From positions 62,001 to 126,000 of the forward strand of contig NZ_BROH01000002.1 of the NCBI RefSeq assembly GCF_027923545.1: a DNA stretch of 64,000 nt, in the 5' to 3' direction. A model generated the notes under the pieces. It saw nothing but the letters and a program-made list of their open reading frames with translations. It had not been told where the DNA came from and did no database searches. This document shows, piece by piece, positions 9,085 through 18,263 of the stretch. Every line of letters starts with the position of its first letter. Position 1 is the first letter of the stretch. The DNA comes from Sinisalibacter aestuarii. GTDB taxonomy: Bacteria > Pseudomonadota > Alphaproteobacteria > Rhodobacterales > Rhodobacteraceae. The position numbers were made by a program, and so were the translations under genes.

Positions 9085-9155
9085 ATGCAGGATTTCGATG
9101 TCGGCGGAGATGGCGAGAGCAACGACGGCTGAACCCGTCGCGTCCAGCCCTTGCT

Positions 9156-9902
9156 CTAGCGCCGCCGCGTCACCCGCGGCACCGGGCTTTTCACCATCCG
9201 ATACCGCGCCTCGGGATGGTCCGGGTGCCCCTGCGTGCGCCGCCAGAATCCAAGCCCGCCCGCCGCAAGCCATGACGGCAGCACCGCCGCCATGCCGACG
9301 AGAAATCCGCCCGCATGCGCCCAATAGGCCACCCCGCTGTCACCGGCGCCATTGGCGACCCCGTTGAACACCTGCAGCCCGAACCACAGCCCGAGCATCA
9401 CCCAGGCCGGCAGCGGAAAAATCCTGAAGAAGATGATGAAGATCACCAGCACATCCACCCGCGCGCGCGGGAACAGCAGCAGATAGCCGCCCATCACCCC
9501 CGCGATGGCGCCCGAGGCGCCCACCATCGGCACCTGCGCATCCGGCGCCGGCGCCACCTGCAGAAGCGCGGCACCCAGGCCCGAGGCAAGGTAGAACACG
9601 GCAAACCCGACATGCCCCAGCCGGTCTTCCAGATTGTCGCCGAAGATCCACAGAAACAGCATGTTACCGGCGATATGCATGAAGCCCGCATGGACGAACA
9701 TCGAGGTGAAAAAGCCCAGATAGCCCTCGCCGTGGGTCACCATCGCCGGCACCAGCCCCCACTGCCAATACAGCCCAAACAGCGTGCGCTCGTCGCCCAG
9801 ATGCGGCAGGTAGGTGAGGAACACGACGATATTCGCCGCGATCAGCAGGTAGGTGACGACAGGGACACGTTCGGACGGGTTGTGATCGCGGATCGGGAAC
9901 AT
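9156..9902 (-). CDS. Rhomboid family intramembrane serine protease
   Basis: 248 residues, about six membrane helices. The catalytic dyad is visible: Ser130 in GASGAIAG and His196 in AYWAHAGGF. The oxyanion/L1 region HAGFMHIAGNMLFLWIFGDNLED (His71, His76, Asn80) is intact. Rhomboids cleave membrane proteins within or near the bilayer; the substrate is unknown. Monocistronic on the minus strand, 90 bases from the divergent TPR gene. Confidence 0.92.
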   Translation of the reverse strand: MFPIRDHNPSERVPVVTYLLIAANIVVFLTYLPHLGDERTLFGLYWQWGLVPAMVTHGEGYLGFFTSMFVHAGFMHIAGNMLFLWIFGDNLEDRLGHVGFAVFYLASGLGAALLQVAPAPDAQVPMVGASGAIAGVMGGYLLLFPRARVDVLVIFIIFFRIFPLPAWVMLGLWFGLQVFNGVANGAGDSGVAYWAHAGGFLVGMAAVLPSWLAAGGLGFWRRTQGHPDHPEARYRMVKSPVPRVTRRR

Positions 9903-9992
9903 GGGCCGAGGTCACACCAGCGCCCGCGGCGCGTCAAGCCTCTCGCGCGCAGTTGACTTGACCGGCGCGGCGCAGGCGGCAAGGCTGAGGCC

Positions 9993-10535
9993 ATGAAACG
10001 CGCGCTCCTCCTCCTGTCGCTCGCCAGCCCGGCTCAGGCCGAAGAGGTCTGCCCGCCCGCGCCCGATATCTCCGCCGCCCTCGACGTGCTGATCGCCGAT
10101 GCCCAGGCGGCGCAAACCTATATGGCCGGGCGCGATGCCTTCCGCGACATGCGCGCGCTCTACAATGCCGCGCCCGATACCTGGTCGGGCGAATTGCTCG
10201 ACATCGCGCTCGAACGCATCGCCATGGCGGATTACGATGGTGCGATGCTCGGGCTGGACGAGCTTGTCGCCTATTGCCCGCACTGGGCCGAAGGCTGGAA
10301 CCAGCGCGCCTTCGTCCATTTCCTGCGCGAAGAATACGAGCCGGCCCTGGCCGATCTCGAACAGGCCCTCGCGCTCTCGCCCCGCCACGTCGCCGCGCTG
10401 TCGGGCAAGGGGCTCACCCTGATGCGGATGGGCCGCGAGGCCGAGGGCGACGCGGTGCTGCGCGACGCCGTGGCGCTCCACCCCTGGCTGCCCGAACGCG
10501 GCCTCCTCGACCCGCCCGCCGGCGCCCCCCGCTGA
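9993..10535 (+). CDS. Exported TPR-repeat protein
   Basis: 180 residues. Signal peptide MKRALLLLSLASPAQA followed by a hydrophilic domain. A tetratricopeptide-like helix pair is clear near residues 100-140 (GWNQRAFVHFLREEYEPALADLEQALALSPRHVAALSGKGLTL), with a partial one after it. It probably acts as a periplasmic protein-protein contact module. No catalytic motif is seen. It sits directly before tRNA-Leu. Product function unknown. Confidence 0.75.
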   Translation: MKRALLLLSLASPAQAEEVCPPAPDISAALDVLIADAQAAQTYMAGRDAFRDMRALYNAAPDTWSGELLDIALERIAMADYDGAMLGLDELVAYCPHWAEGWNQRAFVHFLREEYEPALADLEQALALSPRHVAALSGKGLTLMRMGREAEGDAVLRDAVALHPWLPERGLLDPPAGAPR

Positions 10536-10581
10536 GCCACCTTTTCCCCGCCGCACCGATCGGCTACCGTCCGCGCGGCCT

Positions 10582-10665
10582 GCCCGCGTGGTGGAACGGT
10601 AGACACAGGGGACTTAAAATCCCCAGCCCTCGGGCGTGCGGGTTCGAATCCCGCCGCGGGTACCA
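10582..10665 (+). tRNA. tRNA-Leu (anticodon UAA)
   Basis: Cloverleaf read by eye. Acceptor arm GCCCGCG pairs with CGCGGGT (one G-U); D-arm GTGGAACGGTAGAC. Anticodon stem GGGGA/TCCCC encloses CTTAAAA, giving anticodon TAA. A long variable arm (AGCCCTCGGGCGT) is typical of class II tRNAs. T-arm GCGGG-TTCGAAT-CCCGC, then discriminator A and an encoded CCA. Confidence 0.95.
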
Positions 10666-10765
10666 GGCGAAACGGTTGGCAGGGCCGGCGACGTAAACGA
10701 TATTGATTTGAACCAGATCAATGTCATCGGACCACCAAGCTGCGACAAGGCCGGTGAGGGAAGAT

Positions 10766-11473
10766 ATGGCAGCGCGCGTTTTTCATACCGAAGGCATCAC
10801 CAAGGTCTACCGCACCGGCGAGGTGGAGGTGCATGCTTTGCGGGGCGTGGACACGGAGTTGTTCATGGGGGAGTTCACGGTGCTGCTCGGGGCCTCGGGC
10901 TCGGGCAAGTCGACCCTGCTCAACATCCTCGGCGGGCTCGATACCGCCACGGCGGGGCGGGTCTGGTTCCGTGACATGGAGCTGACGGCGATGCGCGAGC
11001 GCGAGCTGACCCGCTACCGGCGCGACCATGTGGGCTTCGTCTTCCAGTTCTACAACCTCGTGCCGAGCCTCACCGCGCGCGAGAACGTGGCGCTGGTCAC
11101 CGAGGTGGCGCGCGATCCGATGCGCCCGGAAGAGGCGCTGGAACGGGTCGGGCTCGATCACCGGATGGATCACTTTCCGGCCGAGATGTCGGGTGGCGAA
11201 CAGCAGCGCGTGGCCATCGCCCGCGCCATCGCCAAGCGCCCCGAAGTGCTGCTCTGCGACGAGCCGACCGGCGCGCTCGATTCGAATACCGGCGTGCAGG
11301 TGCTCGAAGCCCTCAACCGGATCAACCAGGATCTGGGCACCACCACGGTGATCATCACCCACAATGCCGGGATCCGTGCCATGGCGCACCGGGTGATCCA
11401 TGTGGCCGATGGCAATATCGCCGATGTGACGGTGAACGACACCCGCATCGCCGCCAGCGAGATCGTGTGGTAG
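10766..11473 (+). CDS. ABC exporter ATP-binding protein, MacB/LolD-like
   Basis: 235-residue ATPase with Walker [10 protein letters not shown], signature MSGGEQQRV, Walker [13 protein letters not shown] and H-loop IITHN. The start at 10766 is preferred over an earlier in-frame ATG (10721) because GAGGGA lies at Shine-Dalgarno distance and the protein then begins [10 protein letters not shown]. It is followed four bases later by an FtsX-type permease and then an HlyD-type adaptor, so it powers a MacAB-like export system at the inner membrane. Substrate unknown. Confidence 0.92.
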   Translation: MAARVFHTEGITKVYRTGEVEVHALRGVDTELFMGEFTVLLGASGSGKSTLLNILGGLDTATAGRVWFRDMELTAMRERELTRYRRDHVGFVFQFYNLVPSLTARENVALVTEVARDPMRPEEALERVGLDHRMDHFPAEMSGGEQQRVAIARAIAKRPEVLLCDEPTGALDSNTGVQVLEALNRINQDLGTTTVIITHNAGIRAMAHRVIHVADGNIADVTVNDTRIAASEIVW

Positions 11474-11477
11474 GCCG

Positions 11478-13841
11478 ATGCGCGCGCTCGACAAGAAACT
11501 CCTGCGAGACATTCGCCGCCTCTGGGCGCAGTCGCTCGCCATCGCCGCGGTGCTCGCCGCCGGCGTGATGGTGATGGTGACGATGAACGGCGCGCTGCGG
11601 TCGCTGAGCGAAACGCGCGACACCTATTACGAGCGCGCCCGGTTCGCCGATGTCTGGTCGAGCGCGGCGCGCGCGCCGATGAGCCTCGTGCCCGAGATCG
11701 CCGCCATCGAGGGCGTGGCCCGGGTCGAGGCGCGGATCACGGAAAACGCGATCCTCGACCTCGCCGATCTCGACGCGCCGGGCATGGGCCAGATCATCTC
11801 GATCCCCGCTTCGGGCGAGCCGGAGATGAACCGGCTGATCCTGCGCGAGGGCCGCTTGCCCGAGCCCGGCCACAAGAACGAGGTGGTCGTGTCCGAGGCG
11901 TTCGCGCTGGCGCATGATTTTCACCCCGGCGACGGGTTCTCGATCACGCTCAACGGTCAGAAACGCCCGCTGACGATCACCGGCATCGCGCTTTCTCCCG
12001 AGTTCATCTATTCCATCGGCCCCGGCTCGATCATGCCTGACGACATGCGCTTCGGCATTCTGTGGATGCCCGAAGACGTGCTGGCCGCCGCCTTCAACCT
12101 CTCTGGCGCATTCAACTCCGTCACCCTCGGCGTGACCCGGGGTACCGATCTCGAACAGGTGAAAGACGAGCTTGAGACGCTGCTCAAGCCCTATGGCGGC
12201 ACCGGTCCCTATGACCGCGAACAGCAAACCTCCAATGCCTTCCTCGATGGCGAGATCATGGGGCTGGAGCTGATGGTGCAGTTTCTGCCGCCGATCTTCC
12301 TGCTGATCACCGCCTTTCTGGTCAACATGGTGCTGAGCCGGCTGATCACCCTCGAACGCGAGCAGATCGGGCTGTTGAAGGCGCTCGGCTACAGCGCCTG
12401 GGAAGTGTCGTGGCACTACCTCAAGCTTGCCATGCTGATCGGCGCGGTGGGGATCGCGATCGGCTGGGCCACCGGCTACTGGGCCACCATCGCAATCGCC
12501 GAAATCTATGGCGAGTTCTTCCACTTCCCCTATCTCGTCTTCATTCAATACCCCGCCGTCTACGCGCTGTCGGCCGTCACCGGCACCGGTGCGGCGCTGT
12601 TCGGCGCGGTATTCGCGGTGCGCCGGGTGGTGCAGCTTTCGCCCGCCGTGGCGATGTCGCCCCCCGCGCCCACGCGGTTCCGCAAAGGGCTGTTCGACCG
12701 GCTGATCGGGGTGGTGAAGCCGCGCCAGACGACGATGATGATCCTGCGCGCAATCGGGCGCTGGCCGCTGCGCGCGGCGATGACCACGCTCGGTATCTCG
12801 ATGAGCGCGGCGATGATCGTGGCCGCGCTGTTCATGCTCGACTCGTTCGACGAATTGCTCGACGTGGCCTTCGTGCAGGTCAACCGACAGGATGCGATCC
12901 TCGAATTCGCCCTGCCGCGCCCCGAAACCGTGCTCGACGATGTCGAGAACCTGCCCGGCGTGATGCTGGCCGAAGGCGCCTATTCGGCCCCCGCCCGGCT
13001 CTATCACGGGCCGCGCACCCGCACCGTCGCCATCGAAGGGCGGCGCGACGGGGCCGAGCTTGCCCGCGTTTTCGATGGCGTGAGCCGGACGGAAGTGCCG
13101 CCCGAAGACGGGATCGTGCTGGAAGCGCGGCTCGCCAACCATCTCGACGCGCGCGTCGGCGACGTGATCGAGGTGGAATTCCTGCAACATGACGAGACCC
13201 GCCACCGGGTGATCCTGACCGGCACGGTGCAGACCTTCTTCGGCCTTGGCGCCTATATGGACCAGCAAAAGCTGTCGGCCATGCTCGGGCAGGAGCCTCA
13301 GGTTTACATGGCCAATGTGATGATCGACGAGGGTCAGGAAGACGCGCTTTTCAAGGCGGTGAAGGATGCCCCGGCGATCTCGGGGATTACCCTGATGACG
13401 ACGGTGCGCCAGAGTTTCGATGAAACGATGGCCGAAAGCGCCAATATCTCGGTCATCATCTACTCCTTCGTCGCCTCGCTGATCGCCGTCGGCGTGGTCT
13501 ACAACTCGGCCCGCATCCAGCTTTCCGAACGCGCGCGCGAGCTGGCGAGCCTGCGCATTCTCGGCTTCACCCGGGGCGAGGTCAGCTACATCCTGCTGGG
13601 CGAGCTGTTCCTGCTCACCGCCGCCGCTATCCCGCTCGGGCTCTGGCTTGGCTACATACTGGCCGCCGGCATGGTTGAGAGCTTCGACAGCGACCTCTAC
13701 TCGATCCCGCTTCTCATCACTCAGGAAACCTATATCCGCGCCGCCGGTGTGGTTGCCGGGGCCTCGATCGCCTCCGCCCTTCTCGTGCGCCGCCGGATCG
13801 ACCGGATGGACCTCGTCGCGGTCATGAAAACAAGGGAGTAA
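11478..13841 (+). CDS. FtsX-like ABC transporter permease
   Basis: 787 residues. An N-terminal membrane anchor ([28 protein letters not shown]) precedes a large periplasmic domain. Membrane helices lie near 265-390, a second periplasmic domain in the middle, and three C-terminal helices at the end, so two FtsX-type domains are joined in one chain. Such long permeases couple ATP hydrolysis to periplasmic movements, moving lipoproteins, lipids, peptides or drugs. The ATPase gene ends four bases upstream and the adaptor gene starts five bases downstream, indicating translational coupling. Confidence 0.92.
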   Translation: MRALDKKLLRDIRRLWAQSLAIAAVLAAGVMVMVTMNGALRSLSETRDTYYERARFADVWSSAARAPMSLVPEIAAIEGVARVEARITENAILDLADLDAPGMGQIISIPASGEPEMNRLILREGRLPEPGHKNEVVVSEAFALAHDFHPGDGFSITLNGQKRPLTITGIALSPEFIYSIGPGSIMPDDMRFGILWMPEDVLAAAFNLSGAFNSVTLGVTRGTDLEQVKDELETLLKPYGGTGPYDREQQTSNAFLDGEIMGLELMVQFLPPIFLLITAFLVNMVLSRLITLEREQIGLLKALGYSAWEVSWHYLKLAMLIGAVGIAIGWATGYWATIAIAEIYGEFFHFPYLVFIQYPAVYALSAVTGTGAALFGAVFAVRRVVQLSPAVAMSPPAPTRFRKGLFDRLIGVVKPRQTTMMILRAIGRWPLRAAMTTLGISMSAAMIVAALFMLDSFDELLDVAFVQVNRQDAILEFALPRPETVLDDVENLPGVMLAEGAYSAPARLYHGPRTRTVAIEGRRDGAELARVFDGVSRTEVPPEDGIVLEARLANHLDARVGDVIEVEFLQHDETRHRVILTGTVQTFFGLGAYMDQQKLSAMLGQEPQVYMANVMIDEGQEDALFKAVKDAPAISGITLMTTVRQSFDETMAESANISVIIYSFVASLIAVGVVYNSARIQLSERARELASLRILGFTRGEVSYILLGELFLLTAAAIPLGLWLGYILAAGMVESFDSDLYSIPLLITQETYIRAAGVVAGASIASALLVRRRIDRMDLVAVMKTRE

Positions 13842-13846
13842 GCCCC

Positions 13847-15070
13847 ATGCGTCTCACGTTCAGGAATATCGTCATCGGGGCGGTGGTGCTCGCCGGGGTC
13901 GGCGCGGCCGGTTACCAGCTCAGCCAGCCCGAGATGGTGCCCGTCGATCTCGCCGCCGTCAGCCGCGGACCGCTGGAAGTGACCGTGAACGCCGATGGCA
14001 TGACCCGGATCAAGGATGTCTACGAAGTGTCGGCCCCGGTTTCCGGCCAGGTGTTGCGCACGCCGGTCAGGATCGGCGACGCGGTGGTCGCGGGCGAGAC
14101 GGTGGTGGCCCGGATCGAACCGGGCGAGCCCGCCTTCCTCGACCAGCGCGCCCGCGCCCAGGCCGAGGCCGCCGTGGCCCAGGCCGAAGCCGCCAAGCTG
14201 CTGGCCGAAGCCTCCGCCCGCGCCGCCGAAGCCGATCTCGACAATGCCCAGCGCCAGTTCGACCGGATCTACGCGCTGCATGAGCGCGGCGCCGCCTCCG
14301 ACGCACAGATGGACGCCGCCGAGGTCGCGCTCGACGTGGCCGCGGCGCAATTCGACAGCGCCCAGGCAACCCAGCGGATGCGCGAAAGCGAGCTGTCCGC
14401 CGCCAGGGCCGTACTGATCGAGCCCACCGCCCGCGAAAGCGGTGACGGGGCGGCGGCGAATTGCTGCATCGCCCTCACCGCCCCGGTCTCGGGGCAGGTG
14501 CTTTCGATCACCAATGAAAGCGCCCGGATGGTAGCCGCCGGCACGCCGCTCGTCACCATCGGACCGCGCGGCGATCTTGAAATCACCGTCGATCTGCTCT
14601 CGACAGACGCAGTGCGCATTGCCCCCGGCGCCAAGGCCTACGTCGAACGCTGGGGCGGACCGGACGCCCTTGCCGCGACCGTGACCGAGATCGAGCCCGC
14701 CGCCTTCACCAAGATCTCGGCCCTCGGCATCGAGGAACAACGGGTGAAGGTGCTGCTCGATTTCACCACGCCGCCGGAGGACCGCCCAAGCCTTGGCCAC
14801 AATTTCCGCGTCTATCTGCGCATCGTCGAATGGCGCGGCGATGACGTGCTCACCCTGCCGATCAGCGCCCTCTTTCGTGAAGACGGCGATTGGGCCGTCT
14901 TCGTGGTGGATGAGGGCATGGCCCGGCTGCAGCCCGTCGAGATCGGTCAGCGCAACACCGAGATCGCCGAAGTTCTGGGCGGGCTGGATGAAGGCCAGCA
15001 GGTGATCACCCACCCCTCCGACAAGGTGGAGGAGGGCGTGCTCGTGGTCGACCGCACCACGCTGGAGTAG
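13847..15070 (+). CDS. HlyD/MacA-family periplasmic adaptor
   Basis: 407 residues. A single N-terminal membrane anchor (IVIGAVVLAGVGAAGYQL) is followed by a split lipoyl-like domain: its halves carry near-identical SAPVSGQVL and TAPVSGQVL motifs near residues 63 and 215. Between them lies an Ala-rich coiled-coil hairpin (about 100-190). Beta-barrel and membrane-proximal domains follow. This is the fusion protein linking the preceding ABC exporter to an outer-membrane channel, likely TolC, which is not encoded here. Confidence 0.92.
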   Translation: MRLTFRNIVIGAVVLAGVGAAGYQLSQPEMVPVDLAAVSRGPLEVTVNADGMTRIKDVYEVSAPVSGQVLRTPVRIGDAVVAGETVVARIEPGEPAFLDQRARAQAEAAVAQAEAAKLLAEASARAAEADLDNAQRQFDRIYALHERGAASDAQMDAAEVALDVAAAQFDSAQATQRMRESELSAARAVLIEPTARESGDGAAANCCIALTAPVSGQVLSITNESARMVAAGTPLVTIGPRGDLEITVDLLSTDAVRIAPGAKAYVERWGGPDALAATVTEIEPAAFTKISALGIEEQRVKVLLDFTTPPEDRPSLGHNFRVYLRIVEWRGDDVLTLPISALFREDGDWAVFVVDEGMARLQPVEIGQRNTEIAEVLGGLDEGQQVITHPSDKVEEGVLVVDRTTLE

Positions 15071-15132
15071 CGGGCTTGCACTTTCAGGCCGCTGGCGGGA
15101 GACTTTCCGCAGGCTGACAGGGAGGCTCGGGG

Positions 15133-16317
15133 ATGGGCGACGGCAAGATGGCATTCTCACGCGGCGAATATGACCGGCGGCTCGCCCTGGCGCGCGCCGG
15201 GATGGCCGCGCGCGGGTTCGACGCGCTGTTCATCGAAGACCCGTCCAACATGGCCTGGCTCACCGGTTATGACGGCTGGTCGTTCTACGTCCATCAGGGC
15301 GTGATCCTCACCCATGCGGGCGAGCCCTTGTGGTGGGGCCGTGCCATGGACGCCAATGGCGCCCGCCGCACCGCCTGGATCGGCGAGGGCAGCCTGCGCC
15401 CCTATGGCGACGCCTTCGTGCAATCCAGCGAACGCCACCCGATGCAGCACCTCGCGGGTGTGCTGAAGGAGATCGGGCTGGAACATGCGCGGATCGGCGT
15501 GGAGATGGAGAATTACTATTTCTCCGCCAAAGCTTACGTGACGCTGCTGGAAGAATTGCCGAACGCGCAGATCCTCGACGCAACGGCGCTGGTCAACTGG
15601 CAACGCGCGGTGAAATCCGACGAGGAGCTTGCCTTCATGCGCAAGGCCGCGCGGATTTCGGAAAAGATCGTCGATGGCGTGTTCGAGCGCGCGGAACCCG
15701 GGCTGAAGAAGAACGAACTGGTCGCCGATATCTACCGCGACGCGCTGCGCGGCTATCACGACGATTGGGGCGATTATCCCGCCATCGTGCCCATGGTGCC
15801 CTCGGGCCCCGACGCCTCAGCCCCGCACCTGACCTGGAACGGCGAGGCGTTGCGCGAGGGCGAGGCGACCTTTTTCGAGATCGCCGGCGTCTATCGCCGC
15901 TACCATGTGCCCTTCTGCCGGACGGTCTTTCTCGGCGAGATGCCCGAGGAGATGCGGCTGGCCGCCGATGCGCTGGTGGAGGGGCTGGAAGCCGGGCTGG
16001 AGGCCGCCCGGGCCGGCAACCGCGCCTGTGACATTGCCAATGCGCTGGGATCGGTGCTGGAAAAGGCCGGCATAGACCGCGGCGCGCGCTGCGGCTACCC
16101 GATCGGGCTCAGCTATCCGCCAGACTGGGGCGAACGCACGATCAGCCTGCGCGCCGAGGATGAGACGGTGCTGGAACCGGGCATGACCTTTCATTTCATG
16201 CCCGGCCTGTGGATGGATGGCTGGGGGATCGAGATCACCGAGCCGATCCTGATCCGCGAGAGCGGCAAGGCGGATTGCTTCTGCGACCGACCGCGCGGTG
16301 TCTGGGTGAAGGATTAG
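15133..16317 (+). CDS. doeA: Ectoine hydrolase-like M24 family protein (DoeA/EutD type)
   Basis: 394 residues with the creatinase N-terminal domain and the pita-bread C-terminal domain. Segments such as YHDDWGDYPAIVPM, YRRYHVPFCRTVFLG and YPIGLSYPPDWGER match what I recall of ectoine hydrolases, which open the ectoine ring to acetyl-diaminobutyrate. The two Asp metal ligands of true M24 aminopeptidases are missing in the YRRYHVPF region, as in creatinase-like members. GGGAGG precedes the ATG. doeB and the usual ectoine transporter genes are absent; the nearest regulator is an AsnC/Lrp gene 1.4 kb away. It could act on another cyclic amide. Confidence 0.78.
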   Translation: MGDGKMAFSRGEYDRRLALARAGMAARGFDALFIEDPSNMAWLTGYDGWSFYVHQGVILTHAGEPLWWGRAMDANGARRTAWIGEGSLRPYGDAFVQSSERHPMQHLAGVLKEIGLEHARIGVEMENYYFSAKAYVTLLEELPNAQILDATALVNWQRAVKSDEELAFMRKAARISEKIVDGVFERAEPGLKKNELVADIYRDALRGYHDDWGDYPAIVPMVPSGPDASAPHLTWNGEALREGEATFFEIAGVYRRYHVPFCRTVFLGEMPEEMRLAADALVEGLEAGLEAARAGNRACDIANALGSVLEKAGIDRGARCGYPIGLSYPPDWGERTISLRAEDETVLEPGMTFHFMPGLWMDGWGIEITEPILIRESGKADCFCDRPRGVWVKD

Positions 16318-16434
16318 GGCCCTGTCCGCCGCGCCCGACCGGGCCATGCCGGCGCCCCGGAAAGGGTGAACGACATCTTAATCCACCGTCTCACAGAAGG
16401 CGTTCTGGCTTGTTTTCAGACGGTTACGGCAGAC

Positions 16435-16470
16435 CCGGAAAACCAGTTATCCGGATAACTGGTTTTCCGG
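16435..16470. terminator. 36-bp perfect palindrome, probable bidirectional terminator
   Basis: Every base from 16435 to 16470 is self-complementary around the central CCGG (arms CCGGAAAACCAGTTAT and ATAACTGGTTTTCCGG). The octamer TTTTCCGG is then repeated, giving T-rich runs on the plus strand; the AAAA in the left arm gives TTTT on the minus strand. It lies between the ends of two convergent genes (doeA-like and ornithine decarboxylase), where a two-way terminator is expected. Confidence 0.65.
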
Positions 16471-16518
16471 TTTTCCGGTTTTCTGGCATCCGGGATGTCC
16501 GGCGCCCCGACAGCGCCC

Positions 16519-17652
16519 CTATCGCCCCCGAACCGTCGCGATCTCGTAGCCGCCATAGCCGTTGAACCGCGTCGCGGTCACCGTCGAATAGGCGCCCATC
16601 CCGTCGAAGAGGATGTAATCGCCCTCGGCGATCTTGCCCGGCAGCGCAACCGGGTCGGGCAGGCGATCGACCGAGTCGCAGGTCGGGCCGTAGAGCACCC
16701 GCGCCACCGGAGCGCCGCCGCGCAGGCCGCCATCCGGGGCCACCACCCGCAGCCGTTCCACCGCCCCCATGAGCGGCGCTTCCGACAATGCGCCGTATAT
16801 CCCGTCGTTCAAAAACAGCGCACCGCAGCTTCGCATGGCCTTGACCTGCACCGCGAGCGAGAAGGCATCGGCCACCATCGCCCGCCCCGGCTCGCAGACC
16901 AGCGCCGGGGCCTCCGCGCCGAACGCCTCGTCGCGCACAAGGTGGATCGTGTCGAAAATCTCTTCCAGCTCCGGCAGATGCCGGCCCCGGTTCGCCGGAA
17001 AGCCGCCGCCCACATTGAGCCGGGCCAGCCGCACGCCGGCCTCTCGCGATACTGCGGCGCAGGCTTCGATATAGCGCGCCCAGGCAGACGGATCGGCGCA
17101 TTGGGTGCCGGGGTGGAAGGTCATCGCCGGGGTGAATCCCGCCGCCTTCACCGCCCGCAGAAGCACCGCCGCTTCCGCCGGGCCTTCGCCGAATTTCTCA
17201 CCGAAATCATAGGCCGCGCCGGGAATGCCCAGATGCAGCCGTACCGCCACCTCCACCCCCATCGGCACCAGTTCGATCAGCTTGGCCAGTTCCCCCATCC
17301 CGTCGACAGAATAGGAGGCCACGCCCGCCTCGACGGCAAAGGCGATCTCGGCGCGCGAGCGCACCGGGTTGTTGTAATGCAGCGCCGCCTTCGGCGCGAT
17401 CTCGCGGATCAGGGCGATCTCGGCGGGCGAGGCCACGTCGAACCCTGCGATCCCGGCCCCGACGAGGTTTTCCAGCACCGCGCGCTCGGGGTTGGCCTTG
17501 ACCGCGAAGGTCACCAGCCCGTCAAAGCCGTTGCGAAAGCGCCGCGCGGTGCGCGCCAGCACTTCGGGCGCGAAGTAGAACACCGGGTGCTCCGGGCGCG
17601 CGGCCCTGAGGTGATCCTCTTCCGAGGCCCAGACTTGCGGAAAGCGGCTCAT
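16519..17652 (-). CDS. Ornithine/lysine decarboxylase, fold III (alanine racemase-like barrel)
   Basis: 377 residues, PLP-dependent. Lys52 in TFAVKAN is the Schiff-base lysine, the glycine loop is NVGGGFP, and EPGRAMV binds the phosphate. Cys325-Asp326 in GPTCDSVDRLP is the dimer-interface active-site pair of ornithine decarboxylases, which separates it from diaminopimelate decarboxylase. The reaction makes putrescine, the first step of polyamine synthesis. Divergent from an Lrp/AsnC regulator 110 bases away. Specificity for ornithine versus lysine cannot be settled from sequence. Confidence 0.88.
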   Translation of the reverse strand: MSRFPQVWASEEDHLRAARPEHPVFYFAPEVLARTARRFRNGFDGLVTFAVKANPERAVLENLVGAGIAGFDVASPAEIALIREIAPKAALHYNNPVRSRAEIAFAVEAGVASYSVDGMGELAKLIELVPMGVEVAVRLHLGIPGAAYDFGEKFGEGPAEAAVLLRAVKAAGFTPAMTFHPGTQCADPSAWARYIEACAAVSREAGVRLARLNVGGGFPANRGRHLPELEEIFDTIHLVRDEAFGAEAPALVCEPGRAMVADAFSLAVQVKAMRSCGALFLNDGIYGALSEAPLMGAVERLRVVAPDGGLRGGAPVARVLYGPTCDSVDRLPDPVALPGKIAEGDYILFDGMGAYSTVTATRFNGYGGYEIATVRGR

Positions 17653-17762
17653 GACGATCTCCCTGCCCTTTTTGTCAGGATCCGATCAAATCCCGCCGAT
17701 TCATAGCGACAGACCGGCGATATTGCCCCATAGTGCCGTCATTTCGACGGACAGGCCGACAG

Positions 17763-18194
17763 ATGGACGAAATCGACGAAAAGCTCCTCGCCTTGTTGGC
17801 GGAAAACGCGCGCCTGCCGGTGGCCACGCTGGCGCGCCGCCTCGGCCTCGCCCGCTCGACGGTGCAGGCCCGCATCGACCGGCTGGAAGCGAAAGGCGTG
17901 ATCGCCGGCTATGCGCTGCGGCTGGGCGACGGCGCGGCGCGCGACACGATCCGGGCCACGGTGCTGCTCACGCTGGAGCCGCGCGCCACCGCGGCGGTGG
18001 TATCGCGGCTCAGGTCGATGCGGCAGGTGGAGGCGGCCCATACCGCCTCGGGCCGGTTCGATCTGGTGGTCACCCTGGCCGCCCGCTCCACCGCCGAGCT
18101 GGACGACACGCTGGACCGGATCGGCGAGATCGGCGGCGTGCGCGGGTCGGAGAGCCTCATTCACCTTTCGACCAAGATCGACCGGCAGGGCTGA
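17763..18194 (+). CDS. Lrp/AsnC family transcriptional regulator
   Basis: 143 residues from the ATG at 17763 (MDEIDEKLLALLAENARLP), the normal family start; an upstream in-frame ATG would add ten atypical residues. N-terminal helix-turn-helix (ATLARRLGLARSTVQARIDRLEAKGVI) followed by the RAM effector-binding domain (IRATVLLTLEP onward). It is divergent from the ornithine decarboxylase gene and may control it in response to an amino acid. A link to the doeA-like gene is also possible, since DoeX of ectoine clusters is an AsnC protein. Confidence 0.9.
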   Translation: MDEIDEKLLALLAENARLPVATLARRLGLARSTVQARIDRLEAKGVIAGYALRLGDGAARDTIRATVLLTLEPRATAAVVSRLRSMRQVEAAHTASGRFDLVVTLAARSTAELDDTLDRIGEIGGVRGSESLIHLSTKIDRQG

Positions 18195-18263
18195 GAGCAC
18201 GGCATAAGTATCACTTTTCCTGCAATCTCTGGCAGAAATTGAGCCAGTGTTCCGCTAGTTGTT

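Noticed and set aside
9085-9132. Fifteen-codon frame directly after the small pilin-like gene
   Set aside because: ATG follows the stop codon but has no Shine-Dalgarno site and the peptide is very short and polar; it cannot be told from chance.
16441-16490. Repeated TTTTCCGG as a CRISPR or tandem array
   Set aside because: Only two to three imperfect octamer copies attached to the palindrome; no spacers or cas genes.
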